Shown piece after piece: positions 22,750 through 33,750 of a stretch of DNA of 64,000 bases; within the stretch, counting starts at the first letter, position 1, and each line of letters opens with the position of its first letter. The notes beneath the pieces are model-generated. The model did no database searches, was not told the origin of the DNA, and was given only the letters and a program-made list of their open reading frames with translations. The position numbers and the translations under genes were made by a program. The stretch lies in assembly GCA_002007465.1 (NCBI GenBank), contig LNAC01000031.1, positions 1,797,325 through 1,861,324 of the forward strand, given 5' to 3'. The stretch is from Ailurus styani (Eukaryota > Chordata > Mammalia > Carnivora > Ailuridae).

Positions 22750-24612
22750 GGGGTACCAATACACCAGCCAACCACAGATTCCTATGCATATTCATGCATA
22801 AACCTCTTTCAGAATCAATGAGAAAATGCCAAGTAACTGATTTTATAGAGAGAGTCTTTAGTCCTGTGAATAATGAAAGCAGAATTGGAACTGACTAAAA
22901 GTTCCTGTCAGTCTGATTGTCTGTGCCATATGTGCATGGCCCCATCATACGAGGAGAATTTAGAAATAATGGCAAAGTCATTTTAATGAGCTGGGGAAAA
23001 GTGAATAAATTATGATCCCTGTAAGTACCAATTTTAATCTACCTCTTTATGGACTAAAAAAAGTGTCAGAGATTATGATAATCATTCATCGAACAACACA
23101 CACATAACATCATCATCATTACAGTTGCCATTATAACCATTACATTTTTATTAACATTTTCTCCCTGAAATTTCCATTTGAAAGCCAATGGTAATTTCAT
23201 TTTGAAATCAGTTCTAACTGTGAATGGCTCCAGTACATGTTTTATTTCTGAAGTCAGCCTCCCCTGATAAAAGCTGGTCTGTCTCACTTTTTTCTTGTTC
23301 TTTTCCTCTGCCCTGCTGGGGGTGAAGGAAAAAAGCTATTTCAAGAAAAAAAAACAGCTATTATTATATGTCTACCATAATTATAAGTAAGATTCAATTA
23401 CACTGCTCTAAAATATTCATTGCAAATTTATGATTTAAAGATATTTCATTTCCTATTCGTGTGTAGTTCCCATATTCACAGTATAAATATTTACACTTAA
23501 TTATGGAAAATTTCACACATTATCCCCGTAGCATGAAAATATATTAATAAATTTACATTAATAAGTGATTCTTTGAAAAATTATTTAGAAGTAGGAAAAG
23601 AGAAGAATGTCATACATAAAACTACGATAGCCAGAGGCTTACGCTTTGAGACCTCTAGTTTACCCAGTTCACATAATCCTATGTTTTTGTAAAATTTACA
23701 AAATGAGGATATTTTATCTTATCTTAGGACCTGTGTCTCTTTCCATGATAAATTGCCTTCTAGCACATGTTCCCTCGTAGAGGGCGGCAGTGGAGCAGCT
23801 GTGGGGTTTTTTAGTCTTTGGTAAGGAAAAGTCAAGTAAGGAGGCCATTTAGTTCAGATTTTGTGGGATATATTTATGTGGCTTTTGGTCTCACTAATGT
23901 ATAGTTAACTTCTTGCAGTCATTCCACTCTAGGGAAAGCTTGAGAAATGCATCTTTCCAGTAAGTGCTACGCACGCTCACGCATTGTGCCAGGAAGGCAC
24001 AGGTCGAGGACATACCTCCACAAGGAACGTATGTTACGGTGCCTGGCATGAATGTTTGTTGGTAGTGGAGAAGAAAAAGCGTTTGAAATCTACAGACTAA
24101 ATAGTCTTCCTTTTCTGAAGTGGTAATAACAAATATACAAAAAAAAAAAGTCTATGAAAGGGAATACTGTGCAGGTATATCAGGCAATTAATCAGAAGTA
24201 GGTTTTCTTTGTGCATTTTGTTATGTTTACAGTATTTGTCAGCTTTTAAACTCTTGTAAATTGTTGTGATTCCTCTTCTCAACCTAAATAAATATTTGCT
24301 GTCATATCTAATTTAGTAGTAATATTTTTGTATTCTTTTAAAGAAAGCATCCCAAACTGTGCAAGCAAAACCCAGATCTGCTCCTAATGGCAACTGATCC
24401 ATGGTAAAGTAAAACCTCCAATTTGAGAGGTTAGCTATTAGCCAATAATAAAATCATGCCTCCTTGTTTTGGGATTTCCATTTTTCTTCTCTTTACTCGG
24501 GAAGACAGATTCATTTAGCTTTCAAATGTGACTCTAATCTCTGCCTTCACTTTAAACTCTAACATGGAGGATAATAGATGAAGTTTGGCTAAAGGTAGAT
24601 CATTAATCCTGA
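22750..24612. other. Unassigned AT-rich DNA
   Basis: No gene. A small GC patch at 23774-23790 holds a partial CTCF-like word ('gtagagggcggcag'). The remainder is AT-rich and unassigned. Confidence 0.4.
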
Positions 24613-24613
24613 T

Positions 24614-24644
24614 TGTATTAGTTAGGGTTCTCCAGAGAATCAAC

Positions 24645-24682
<38 letters not shown>

Positions 24683-25131
24683 TGTGTGTGTGTGGGTGTC
24701 TGTGGGTGTCTGTGTGTGTCTCTGTGTGTGTCTGTATGTGTATATATAGAGAGAAAGGCAGAGCTAGAGAGACAGAGAGAGAGAAATTATTTTAGGGAAT
24801 TGGCACAGACACCGTGGAGGGTCTTTGTGCCAGTCTAGGCCTGCAGATGAGCCCCAGGGAAGGGCTGAAGCTGCTGTTCAAGTCAGAAGGCACACAGCCG
24901 GCAGAAATTCCTTACTTCTCCAAGAAGTCGGCCTTTTTTCTCTTAAAGCCTTCAGTTGGGATGGGGTGAGGCCTACGCACACTATGGAGGGTAATCTGCT
25001 GTACAAAATGTCCACCGGCTTAAATGCTAACGTCATCATAAAATAACCTCACAGCAACATCGAGACTAGTGTTTGATCAAATATCGAGATGCTGTGGCTC
25101 AGCCAAGGGGACACATCCAATTAACCATCAC
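24614..25131 (-). repeat. Solo-LTR-like ancient element (copy 3), antisense
   Basis: Starts 'tgtattagttagggttctcc', contains 'attttagggaattggcacag' and 'ctatggagggtaatctgctg', and ends 'ggacacatccaattaaccat'. Same family and orientation as 10881-11327, and again with an expanded TG tract near the left end. Confidence 0.7.
24647..24742. repeat. (TG)n imperfect microsatellite
   Basis: TG-rich tract with periodic ggg and tct interruptions (gtgtgggtgtct, gtgtctctgtgt), followed by a short TATA-rich piece and GA-rich DNA. Confidence 0.95.
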
Positions 25132-25134
25132 CAG

Positions 25135-26085
25135 ATGATCACACAGTGAAGATGGGGAACTAGCACTGCTACATTTACCTAAATAATGACACGGAAAGGT
25201 ACTGATGTCATGTCCATTCATTTCTGGAAGGAAAGATTTTATGAAACGGAGTATCCAAATTAACAAAAAAAGAGACCAGACAAAGAAATTTTGTTTTGTT
25301 TCACATACACATGATGTCAGAAAAACATATTGGCAGTAGGGACAGCAGAACGCTGATATTTTGCCTAGGTATGTGGTTGGCCCAGTCCCCAGGAATTACG
25401 TAGGAAAAATAGAGTACTTTGAATTGTACTTCTCCCATGCCTTAAAGAATTCCAAAAAACAAAAACCAAACAACAACAACAACAACAAAAAGAGATCACA
25501 GCCATGTGACCCAAGATCATCCCTTACAGTTCTAATATTCTATAACTCAATTTGATGTTATTAAATAAGATTTAGAGGGAATGGGGGAGGAAATATTGAA
25601 ACAAGAAGATTTGATAATAACTCAATGTTAGATGTGTTAGTGACATATGCTACCTACCTTTTGCCTCAAAGAGCCTATTAAATTATCATCAAAAAGACAG
25701 CTTTGAGAGGGAAAGGGTTTAAAATCAGACACATTTATAGTTCACATCATAGTTCAGAATGGCTAATTCTCTAAATAGTATTTTGAAGAACTTCTTGTAA
25801 AGTGACTTTTAACAAGTGCTGACAGAAGTTAAACACAAAGTCAGCTTCCTTTCTGATCCAAAAGTTCAACATTTTGAAAATGCAGTTCATGGGGTAGAAA
25901 ACCCTTTTAAAACTCTTATTAGAGGACACGTCATCCTTAGCATCTTTGCAACACCCAATTGCTAAGTGGAAATTATCACTCCAAATTCCAGCAATCTTGT
26001 TAAGAGATTTATGAGCCTTTTAGTTCAGGTCTCTTCCAACAAATATCACACTCTCCCTGCCACTGTGCAATTTCATACAACACGG
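25135..26085. other. Unassigned DNA
   Basis: A short (CAA)n run at about 25470-25488 is the only simple feature. No gene was seen. Confidence 0.4.
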
Positions 26086-26089
26086 TAAA

Positions 26090-26290
26090 GTCACATTGCC
26101 TGTCACATCCAGCTTCCAGACTACCCACTCCAGCTGACTCCCCTCTGCATTGTAGTAAAGGTCTGCTTGCAATCTTCCTCCTACACTTGATTCCCTCTCC
26201 AGCGTCTATGTCCTATTTCTTTACCTTAATCCAAATCTAAAATCTCATTCAAAGACCAGGTCAAGTCTTAACCCTTTAATAAATGCGAGT
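26090..26290 (+). repeat. L2 LINE 3' fragment, diverged
   Basis: 'actccagctgactcccctct', 'gcttgcaatcttcctcctac' and 'aaaatctcattcaaagacca' followed by ggtcaagtctt resemble the L2 3' region (…cattcaggtctctgctcaaatgtcacc). It is diverged; this is a weak call. Confidence 0.4.
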
Positions 26291-26507
26291 GCAGAGAAGA
26301 GAAACATCAAAATAATAAGACATTCAAAATGTGTAGCCGTGCTTTTCAAGCTGTCCTCCTATAAAACACTGGTTTCCCACATGCTGATCTGAGATGTTTT
26401 AACTACTAAAATCTTAATATTGGAAGTCTTTTCCCAATCTCCATATTAAAACATGTAATTAATGGGTAAAATTTTCAATGCCAAAGAAATTCTTTTATTC
26501 ATTGAAG

Positions 26508-26640
26508 GTAAAACTTTAGTGTTAAGCTAATACCCACCAGATGACAAAATGAATGCATTAATAAATGAATATTAATGAAAACTGAAAAAAATTATTCATT
26601 TTGTCTTCTAGTGGGTATTAGCCATCATTAAATTTTACAG
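26508..26640. repeat. Imperfect inverted repeat, about 133 bp
   Basis: Arms 26526-26554 and 26594-26622 are reverse complements at 27 of 29 positions (key words 'gctaatacccacc' and 'ggtgggtattagc'-like 'agtgggtattagc'). Weaker pairing extends outward to about 26508 and 26640. The loop is about 39 bp of AT-rich DNA. It could be a small MITE-like DNA transposon or a hairpin-forming transcript. No family is recognised. Confidence 0.75.
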
Positions 26641-27364
26641 GAGCATTCTCCTCACTTGAAAGGACTATCCCTTACTGCACATTAATACATCAACATTCTG
26701 ATGACCCATTAGATTCTTTTGAATTTGGGAAAGAGTAAGTTTCCAAGGCCCTATTAGCTCAAAGTGCACTAACAAATTGAGACTCTTTCTCTGGAGTTTT
26801 AGTATTAACCCTGAGCTTTGACATTTCCACCAAAGTACAGCTGCCATATGTGACCACGCAGAAACAGTCTTCCATCCAGCATCATCTCTCATTTTAAACA
26901 TGCAACATATATTTTCATTACAACATATATTCAGCTGTAAGTTCTGCATGTGCATAGATGTGCATAGACTATGACCAGCACTTCTGTCTCCTCCACACCG
27001 TTACTGACTTCTCAGAAATGCTTAGTAAGTATTTACGACTTTGTTATTTCTATCATTAAATGGCACCCCCAGTGTTAGGAGATCTAGCAGCCATCTCCCC
27101 ACTCCCCGTGCGCCCACGCTCGCCTCCCAGCACCAATCCTAGATGCTAATCTCTTGATCAGAACCAAAGAGTAGTTAGCAACCCATGTTTTGTTTTGTTT
27201 CCACTCCAGGGTCTCCAGTTTCTCTCCTCACTCTCAACTACCGAAAAAAAAAAAAAAAGGAGGAAAAGAAATGATAACTTCTTTTCTGGCAACCAGACCT
27301 CTGGAAACACAAAAAGCACTGGCTGAGAACAAGACCGGCAGCATCAGCAACATTAACAGTAACA

Positions 27365-27478
27365 ATTACATTTATTAGGTGCTGAATTTGTATCAGGCAT
27401 TGTGCTAAGTGCCTCACTTGAATCACCTTATTTATTCCTCTTCATGTTCCAATGAGGTAGGTTTTGTAACTGGATGAC
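27365..27478 (+). repeat. MIR fragment
   Basis: 'caggcattgtgctaagtgcc', 'tcaccttatttattcctctt' and 'caatgaggtaggttttgtaa' match the MIR core and 3' side. Confidence 0.8.
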
Positions 27479-27479
27479 T

Positions 27480-28029
27480 GCTTTCCACAAACCCTAAAGT
27501 GGGTTATGACATGGAAGAGAGAATGGGCTACCTGAACAGACTTGCCGCTGGGATGAGGAGGAAACAGCAGCCTTGACGACCAGCTGACACCTGCTGGGAC
27601 GGACGATGACACCCAGAATTACATGCTCACCCCCGCCACTTATGGAAGCACAACACACAGGAAAGCAAATACTTCGTTTATGAGGAACGTGAACCCTGAA
27701 AAGACAGATTGTTTCCCACAATAGATGGATTGGACATCCATAATAGAAATTCATTTCAGTTATGGAGAAATAAATGTCTATTTCTTGCACATCTGAGTTT
27801 GTAGATCCAGGTAATAACATCACCCCTCTTGCAGGGTTGAGGGGGTCGGGGAGAGTGGAGGGGAGGTGGTGCATATCTCAGATTTGGAAGGATCAGACAC
27901 TTGTCCAGGATCAATCAAATATTCACTGATGGTGTCAGGATTTGTAGTCATAATATCTGAAGCCAGAGTTCACTCTTTCTGTACTGTACATATATAAAAA
28001 TTTTACAGATGCAATGGGAATAGGCTGAC
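27480..28029. other. Unassigned DNA
   Basis: A 126-codon minus-strand frame (27494-27874) has no recognisable domain. A possible MIR-like tail near 27880-27970 is too diverged to call. Confidence 0.35.
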
Positions 28030-28043
28030 AAAAAGATAACCTG

Positions 28044-28235
28044 CAGGATGCCTGGATGGCTCAGGTGGTTAAGCGGCTGCCTTCAGCTCAGGTCCTGACC
28101 CCACGGTCCTGGGATCGAGCCCCATGTCAAGCTCCCTGCTCAGAGGGGAGTCTGCTACTCCCTCTCCTGCCCCTACCCCAGCTCAGGCTCTCTCTCTCAA
28201 TCTCTGTCAAATAAATACATAAATAATCTTTAAAA
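28044..28235 (+). mobile_element. CAN-SINE
   Basis: Head 'ggatgcctggatggctcagg', 'gtcctgggatcgagccccat' and tail 'ataaatacataaataatctt'. The 13 bp TSD 'aaaaagataacct' is at 28030-28042 and 28236-28248. Confidence 0.93.
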
Positions 28236-28600
28236 AAAAAGATAACCTTCTTTACTGTGATTTCTTTGAGAACTTGTACCCTACTATGTATCCTCAGGTC
28301 ACCAAAAGGCATAAATGTATGCTCTGGATCACAGCACTGTCCTGTAGTAATCTAAGCGAAGCTAAATCTACAATTGTAAAGTTTCTAGCAGCCACATCTT
28401 AAACAGTAAAAAGAAACAGGTGAAATAAATTTTCATAATACATTTCCTTTAAGAAACATCCAAAATATTACTTCAACATGTAATCAATATTTTTCAAATA
28501 TCAAATAAACCACTTCACATTCTTTTTATACTAAATCTTCAATATTTGGTGTGTATTTTCTAAATTGAGGTATAATTGACATAGAACATTATATTAGTTC

Positions 28601-28817
28601 TGGGGTGCCAGGGTGGCTCCGTCAGTTAAGCGTCCAACTCTTGATTTGGATCAGGTCATGACCTCAGAGTCTTGAGATCAAGCCCATCCTCAAGCCTTGC
28701 ACAGGGCTCCACACTCAGTGGGGAGTCTGTTGGAGATTCTCTCCCTCTGCCAGTTCTCCTGTTCACACTCACTAGCTCTCTCTCTCTCAAATACATTTAA
28801 AAATCTTTTTAAAAAAA
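28601..28817 (+). mobile_element. CAN-SINE with perfect 18 bp TSD
   Basis: Head 'tggggtgccagggtggctcc', 'gatcaggtcatgacctcaga', CT-rich body and A-rich tail. TSD 'agaacattatattagttc' at 28583-28600 and 28818-28835, perfect. Confidence 0.95.
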
Positions 28818-28878
28818 AGAACATTATATTAGTTCCAAGTGTAAAACATAATTTGATCCATCACCACACATGGTTATA

Positions 28879-29082
28879 AAAATTTTTTTTCTTTTATTTA
28901 TTTATTATATTTTTTTTTTGAGAGAGAGAGAGAGAGTTGGGGGGCAGGGCAGAGGGAGAGGAAGAGAATTCCCATTGAGGGTGGAACTCTGCACAGGGCT
29001 TAATCCCAGGACCCTGAGATCATGACCTGAGCTAAAATCAAGAGTCAGATGCTTGATCAACTGAGCCCCCTAGGCACCCATG
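28879..29082 (-). mobile_element. CAN-SINE, antisense
   Basis: T-rich left end, (GA)n, 'ccaggaccctgagatcatga', 'cctgagctaaaatcaagagt' and 'caactgagccccctaggcac'. It is an older copy and its TSD is not clear. It lies 62 bp after the sense SINE. Confidence 0.9.
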
Positions 29083-29639
29083 TAATGAGTACTTTTATAT
29101 ACTCTCTTTGCAACCTTCAAATATGCAGTACATTATTATTAACTACAGTTTCTGGTGTACATTTATACTGACACATCTTAATTCAGATTAGCCACATTTC
29201 AAATGACTAATAGCCACATGTATGTAACTAGTCACTACCTTTCAGATTGTACTGGCCTAGATAAAACGAGCAAAGTAGGTGGTGATTCAAATTCTCAAAC
29301 AAAGATACATTATGACCTTAATTCATGTCGTCCCCAGATACTCCTTCTTTCATAAAGTGCTGCAGGAAATACAGCCCTTCTGTCTTTCCCAGAACATTAT
29401 CTTCCTTTGGAAAAAAAATCTGATTTTTCAGGAGTCAAGCTTGGCATTTAATTTTAGTAAGACAATTTTCATTTAAATTTTTCTTCTCTTACTTCTACTA
29501 ACAGATTTACTGAGGAATAATTGGCATTCAAAACCTGAGTGAAAAAATTTATATTTTCTCTCAGTAAGGACGAAAGTGTATTTCACTTTTACTGCATGTC
29601 CTGCCCTGTCCTAGCTGGTATCAGTAATCTCAGCCAAGC

Positions 29640-29822
29640 CTTGCAATCCAGGAGGTAGGTACCAGCAGTATTACTAATCCCATTTCATACACTAGGAAAT
29701 AGAGACTTCAAGAAAATGGCAAGCTTAAAAGGAGGCCAAGGTCACTGTCAGGGTGACTGGGCTAGAAAGTGAGGACACCTAATTCAAAACTAGATAGCCT
29801 GCCTCCACTGAGCAATACTGTC
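29640..29822 (+). repeat. MIR
   Basis: 'ggaggtaggtaccagcagta', 'actaatcccatttcatacac', 'taggaaatagagacttcaag' and 'aaggtcactgtcagggtgac' are collinear with MIR. Confidence 0.8.
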
Positions 29823-30027
29823 TTCATGACTACCTAACTGTAGGTATCCAGAGGTTTGTACTATTTTGTAGGTTTGTACTATTGTGACACAAAATGCTAG
29901 AGGCAGAGACTAGGTGTCACTAGAACCGTTTTGATATAATTACCTGGAAAAATAGAAGAACATGAAAGTCTTCATGCAGATTTCTGGCTGGTCGAGGTAA
30001 TCTCCCTTTAAAAAATGTTTTCTTATT

Positions 30028-30183
30028 GGGGAACCTGGGTAACTCAATTGGTTAGGCCTCCAACTCTTGGTTCCAGCTCAGGTTATGATATCAGGTCCTG
30101 GGATCCAGCCCCACATTGGCTCCCTGCCTCAGTGTGGAGTCCGCTTGGTTTCTGCCCCTCCCCTCCTCTGCCCCTCCCCGCTG

Positions 30184-30224
<41 letters not shown>

Positions 30225-30263
30225 ACTCTCTCTAAAACAAATAAATTAATAAAATCTCTTTTT
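30028..30263 (+). mobile_element. CAN-SINE (old) with internal TG expansion
   Basis: Head 'ggggaacctgggtaactcaa', 'tcctgggatccagccccaca' and tail 'aataaattaataaaatctct'. Flanks 'tttaaaaaatgttttcttat' (from 30007) and 'tttaaaaaatgcctacttat' (from about 30263) look like a drifted TSD of about 20 bp. A (TG)n tract at 30186-30223 has replaced part of the CT-rich region. Confidence 0.9.
30186..30223. repeat. (TG)n microsatellite in a SINE
   Basis: About 19 TG units inside the CAN-SINE body. Confidence 0.96.
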
Positions 30264-30589
30264 TAAAAAATGCCTACTTATTTGGGGATTTAACTATTCA
30301 GTCTCTTGAAAGCTCAGTATTTGCAAACAACAAGCTTTACAATAATTTTGTATAGTTTGATGAAGCCATCACAAGGTGGAAGTACTTTCTAAAACAGAAT
30401 AATGTGAAAGCATCTCATTTTTAGTATTAAGCTGTGATCATATGTCCAAGAACTCTTAGAACCACACTCAGAGTTTCTGAGATGTAGTCTCCCCTCAAGA
30501 ACAACAGCTAGAATATTTAAGAAGCGTGAGCACTTCCTGTGTTTTCCATTTAAAGTTGTTCCTTTTCTGGAGCCTGGCACCACCATCCA

Positions 30590-31560
30590 CTATCACTTAT
30601 ATCACCGCTAATGAATATGCAGAGAACCCCACTGGAGCCTGAGTTACATTCTTCCGAGACTCAGACATGTCTGAGCATTTCTGGCTAACAGATGAATCAG
30701 AGCCACAAAGAATCTGGGAGCAGGGGAGCCTTTGGGCAAAGAAAGAAAGAGAAATGAAACTCACAGTTTCTTCTAATAAAAACGTCCCAAGTAAAGAGTG
30801 AGAGGAGGGCTATTAGGCGACTGTGCCTCATCGTGTCCTACCACTCCCCTCTTGTCCCAGGCCGCTGCCTGTGCTCCCGCCAAGCTCAGGCATGAGGGGC
30901 GGAGCATTAACAGAAATATAGGAGAGGTGCCTGCTGTGAGGTCTGAGAAATACTGGGCACCCAAATCAGTCCTGCGGTGGAATTTTTGAAAGATGGTAAA
31001 ACAAGGTAGGAAGGCATTTTCTCCACTTGGAGACAAAGCCAGTACAGATATGAGAAACCCAAGTACAGAGTGAAGTCTTGGATAACGAGATAGATAACTA
31101 GAGTGCTATCACACCAGCCATGTGCACATTTCCAGCCACAGAGCAAAGCCCGGGGGACCTGAACTGGCCTCAGCATAACAGAGGTAGCGTGTGCATGGCC
31201 ACACAGCCAGCGGCGTCCGAGACCTACGCTAACAGTCACCTCAGGCAGCCCGCACATCCCTGAGTCTGGTGTGAAGGAAGGAAAATGCTTCACTACACGG
31301 TGGCTGAGAGGCTCCATGTGAGCACTTATGGAAACTCCCAGAAATCGTTGGGATGGGGAATACCTGGAGGCAGTTGGAGTTTCCACAGAGGCAGGTATCA
31401 ACAGAATCAGAGAAATAATTCACATGTTGTAAGCCTACTTTCATTCCTAGTTTGTGTGGTCTAGGCATGGAGTACAATAAGCGCTGTGCTAGCCCACTAC
31501 TGTCACTCAGACTCCGGCTCATGCTCAGGGCTCAGGCCTCAGAAAAGAAAATTAATATGT
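30590..31560. other. GC-richer unique block, no gene recognised
   Basis: This stretch is GC-richer than its neighbours and has scattered CpGs ('ccagcggcgtccgagaccta' near 31208). The longest open frame in the window (164 codons, minus strand, 30907-31401) lies here, with a 93-codon frame overlapping it. Neither has a recognisable domain, splice context or repeat origin that I can name. Fortuitous frames in GC-richer DNA are the simplest reading. Confidence 0.35.
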
Positions 31561-31561
31561 C

Positions 31562-31574
31562 GGGGGGGGGGGGG
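31562..31574 (+). repeat. G13 homopolymer
   Basis: Thirteen consecutive G on the plus strand. It is prone to sequencing error and length change. Confidence 0.95.
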
Positions 31575-31579
31575 CAAGA

Positions 31580-33030
31580 GACCAGGGAAGGAATGCACAG
31601 TAGGATGAATTAACACGGTTGTGTCTGATGACCCATCCTGCAGGGACACGCTTCCTAACAATGCTGGTGGAGCCTGGCCCCCAGACCTGAGAGGATAAAT
31701 GCCAAAGGGAAGGCTCACTTTTACCCAGTTTTATCCATTGTATTTTGAATATTAATTATTATCAATGCAAGTGAGAATAAAAAGATCCCATATAACAAAT
31801 CAAAATGGAATTTTAATGTCAAGAATTTTTTAATGTCTCCTGTTTGCTTTAATAGAAATTTATTTCAGTTCCTCAGTCCTATAACTGAGCAAGAAGTGAG
31901 TCACATTGTTTCAGTAATTTAAATCATGTTGCATAAATAAATGGAAAAATGATTCATTCATCCTTTCAGATTTCCCTGAACAAACTACAACTGAGCTGCC
32001 AATAAGACTAACACCAGGAACATTTCTCCACAAGAGGGCGCCATTAAGCCGACAGTCCTTAATAATACACTCTCCGTAGGGCTAGTGAAGATTTTGTAGT
32101 TTGATGATAAAGTTATAAGAGGGAAGGAGTCAAATATGTAAAAGCAATAGGCAGATGTATCTGGTTCACATACTTGTTTTATGCAGATGCTTAAATAGTA
32201 CTGAACTCTCTACAGTGGTTCAGGATGTTAAATATGTAAATAGCAACATCTGAGCAAGAGAGATAATGTTATCATTCAACTTGAATTTGTCTTGCTGAAT
32301 ACTGTGGGATTTTTGTTAATGAATTAATTTTAATAGGCTTTTCTCTACTTAAAAGGGAACTCAGAATGGTGTTTCATTTATTAGAATCATTGGTACATAT
32401 CCTTTATGCGGTGGCCAAATCGTTACATTAAATGGAAAGCACAACGAGGTATCTTCTATGGTATAAGTCATTGTTAATTTGCTAAACAATGACAATTTTA
32501 AGGATTTGGGTTTTGAAATAAAGCTGTAATGTAGGATACAAAGAGACGGTTTTATAATATTCTATTATCAAAAGAGAGCAACAAGGCTGTTTTTAAAAGT
32601 GGGAGAGAAATGGGAAAAGAAAACATCAGTGGTCCTAAGGAACTAAGAACCCAGACACTTTCAGCAGGAAAACATCAAATGGATGATTTTTGCAACAGTT
32701 GTACCCAGGATAGGTTTATTCAGATTATTCAGTCTTTCATGCCTGTATTACTCTTACACGTAAAACCTAACAGTACTAACAACTTATAGTCTTTCGTTGT
32801 ACCCTGTGTTTCTCCTTTCAGCACTTAAAATTGTAACCTGAATACCACACCCTTTACTACGGAAGAATAGGGTAGTGTAATCCGTAGTCCTAAAGTCTTA
32901 TTTTGAGCTAATCAAGGAGACACAGAATTCAAAAGAATAAACAAATAGCTCAGGTTAGAACACCATGTTCAACTCCTACAGAATCCACACAGCAGTGGAA
33001 ATTCAGAGTGAATTCTATCTAAATTATCTC
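31580..33030. other. Unassigned AT-rich unique DNA
   Basis: Apart from the CTCF-like word at 32028, nothing was recognised. Low repeat content over about 1.4 kb makes it a candidate for conserved non-coding sequence. Confidence 0.35.
32028..32042 (+). promoter_or_regulatory. CTCF-like motif
   Basis: 'ccacaagagggcgcc' fits the CTCF core (CCASYAGRKGGCRS) except that A replaces a pyrimidine at one position. It lies in AT-rich unique sequence where such a GC-rich word is uncommon. Occupancy is unknown. Confidence 0.45.
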
Positions 33031-33035
33031 TCGGT

Positions 33036-33486
33036 ATGTCAATTATCTACTGCCACATAATTAATTAGCCCCAATACATAGCAACCTAAAACAGCAGATT
33101 TATTACTCACAGTTTCTTTAGGTCAGGAATTCAGAAGGTCAACTGGTGGTTCTGGCTCCAGGTCTCAAGAAGAATCAAGATATCAATTCAAGCTGTTTTC
33201 ATCTCAAGGTCTGACTGATGCTAGAAAATCCACCTCTAGGATTGCTCACTCCTGTCTATTGGAAGGAGGCCTCGGTTTCTCACCTATGACCCTCACCTCT
33301 TCTTGAGAGTCCTCACAACACGGCAGCTGGCTTTCCCAGATCGAGTGGTCGAAGAGAGCAAGGCAGAACCCACATATCTTTTAGCGCTTAGACTCAAAAT
33401 CACACTCAGTCACATCCTATTGGTGACCCAGGCTAGTCTTTTCCAATGTGGGAGGACAAAACATAACCTCAACCTCCCCCCTTAAC
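33036..33486 (+). repeat. Ancient MER/MLT-type repeat
   Basis: 'tcaattatctactgccacat', 'cacagtttctttaggtcagg', 'gaggcctcggtttctcacct', 'cctcacaacacggcagctgg' and 'atgtgggaggacaaaacata' follow the common old element also present at 11697 and 14250. This is the best-preserved copy in the window. Confidence 0.65.
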
Positions 33487-33549
33487 ATGAGGAGGGAATA
33501 ATATGAGGAAATCTTTCTGAAGAAAAAAATGAGATAATATGCTGTGAAC

Positions 33550-33750
33550 TCGAGGGCTGCCTGGGTGGCTCAGTTGGTTAAGCAACCAACTCTTGATTTT
33601 GGCTCAGGGCATGATCTCAGGGTTGTGAGATGGAGCCTGGCAAAGGGCTCCGCACTCAGCTCGAGTCTGCTTGGGATTCTCTCTCTCCCTCTCGCTCTTC
33701 TCCTCCTGCTCATGTTCTCTCTAATAAATAAATAAAATCTTCAAAAAAAA
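33550..33750 (+). mobile_element. CAN-SINE with 11 bp TSD
   Basis: Head 'gggctgcctgggtggctcag' and tail 'taataaataaataaaatctt'. TSD 'atgctgtgaac' at 33539-33549 and 33751-33761. Confidence 0.95.

Larger units (their letters stand above)
28545..29165. repeat. Old L1-derived fragment split by two SINEs
   Basis: Three pieces read in order: 'taaattgaggtataattgac' (to 28600), 'caagtgtaaaacataatttg' to 'ccatcaccacacatggttat' (28836-28878), and 'cctt caaatatgcagtac' with 'attattaactacag' (from about 29085). Together they match a familiar mammalian repeat that I recall as L1 3'-region sequence. SINEs at 28601-28817 and 28879-29082 interrupt it in opposite orientations. Confidence 0.55.

Noticed and set aside
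23774..23790. CTCF site ('gtagagggcggcag')
   Set aside because: It mismatches the core at several positions, including the 5' CC and the final GC, so it is too weak to list as a site.
27494..27874. 126-codon minus-strand open frame
   Set aside because: No domain or conserved motif is visible, and it sits in unassigned DNA near a MIR.
30907..31401. 164-codon minus-strand open frame as a gene
   Set aside because: No recognisable domain, an overlapping competing frame, and no splice or promoter context. Length is within chance for a GC-richer kilobase.
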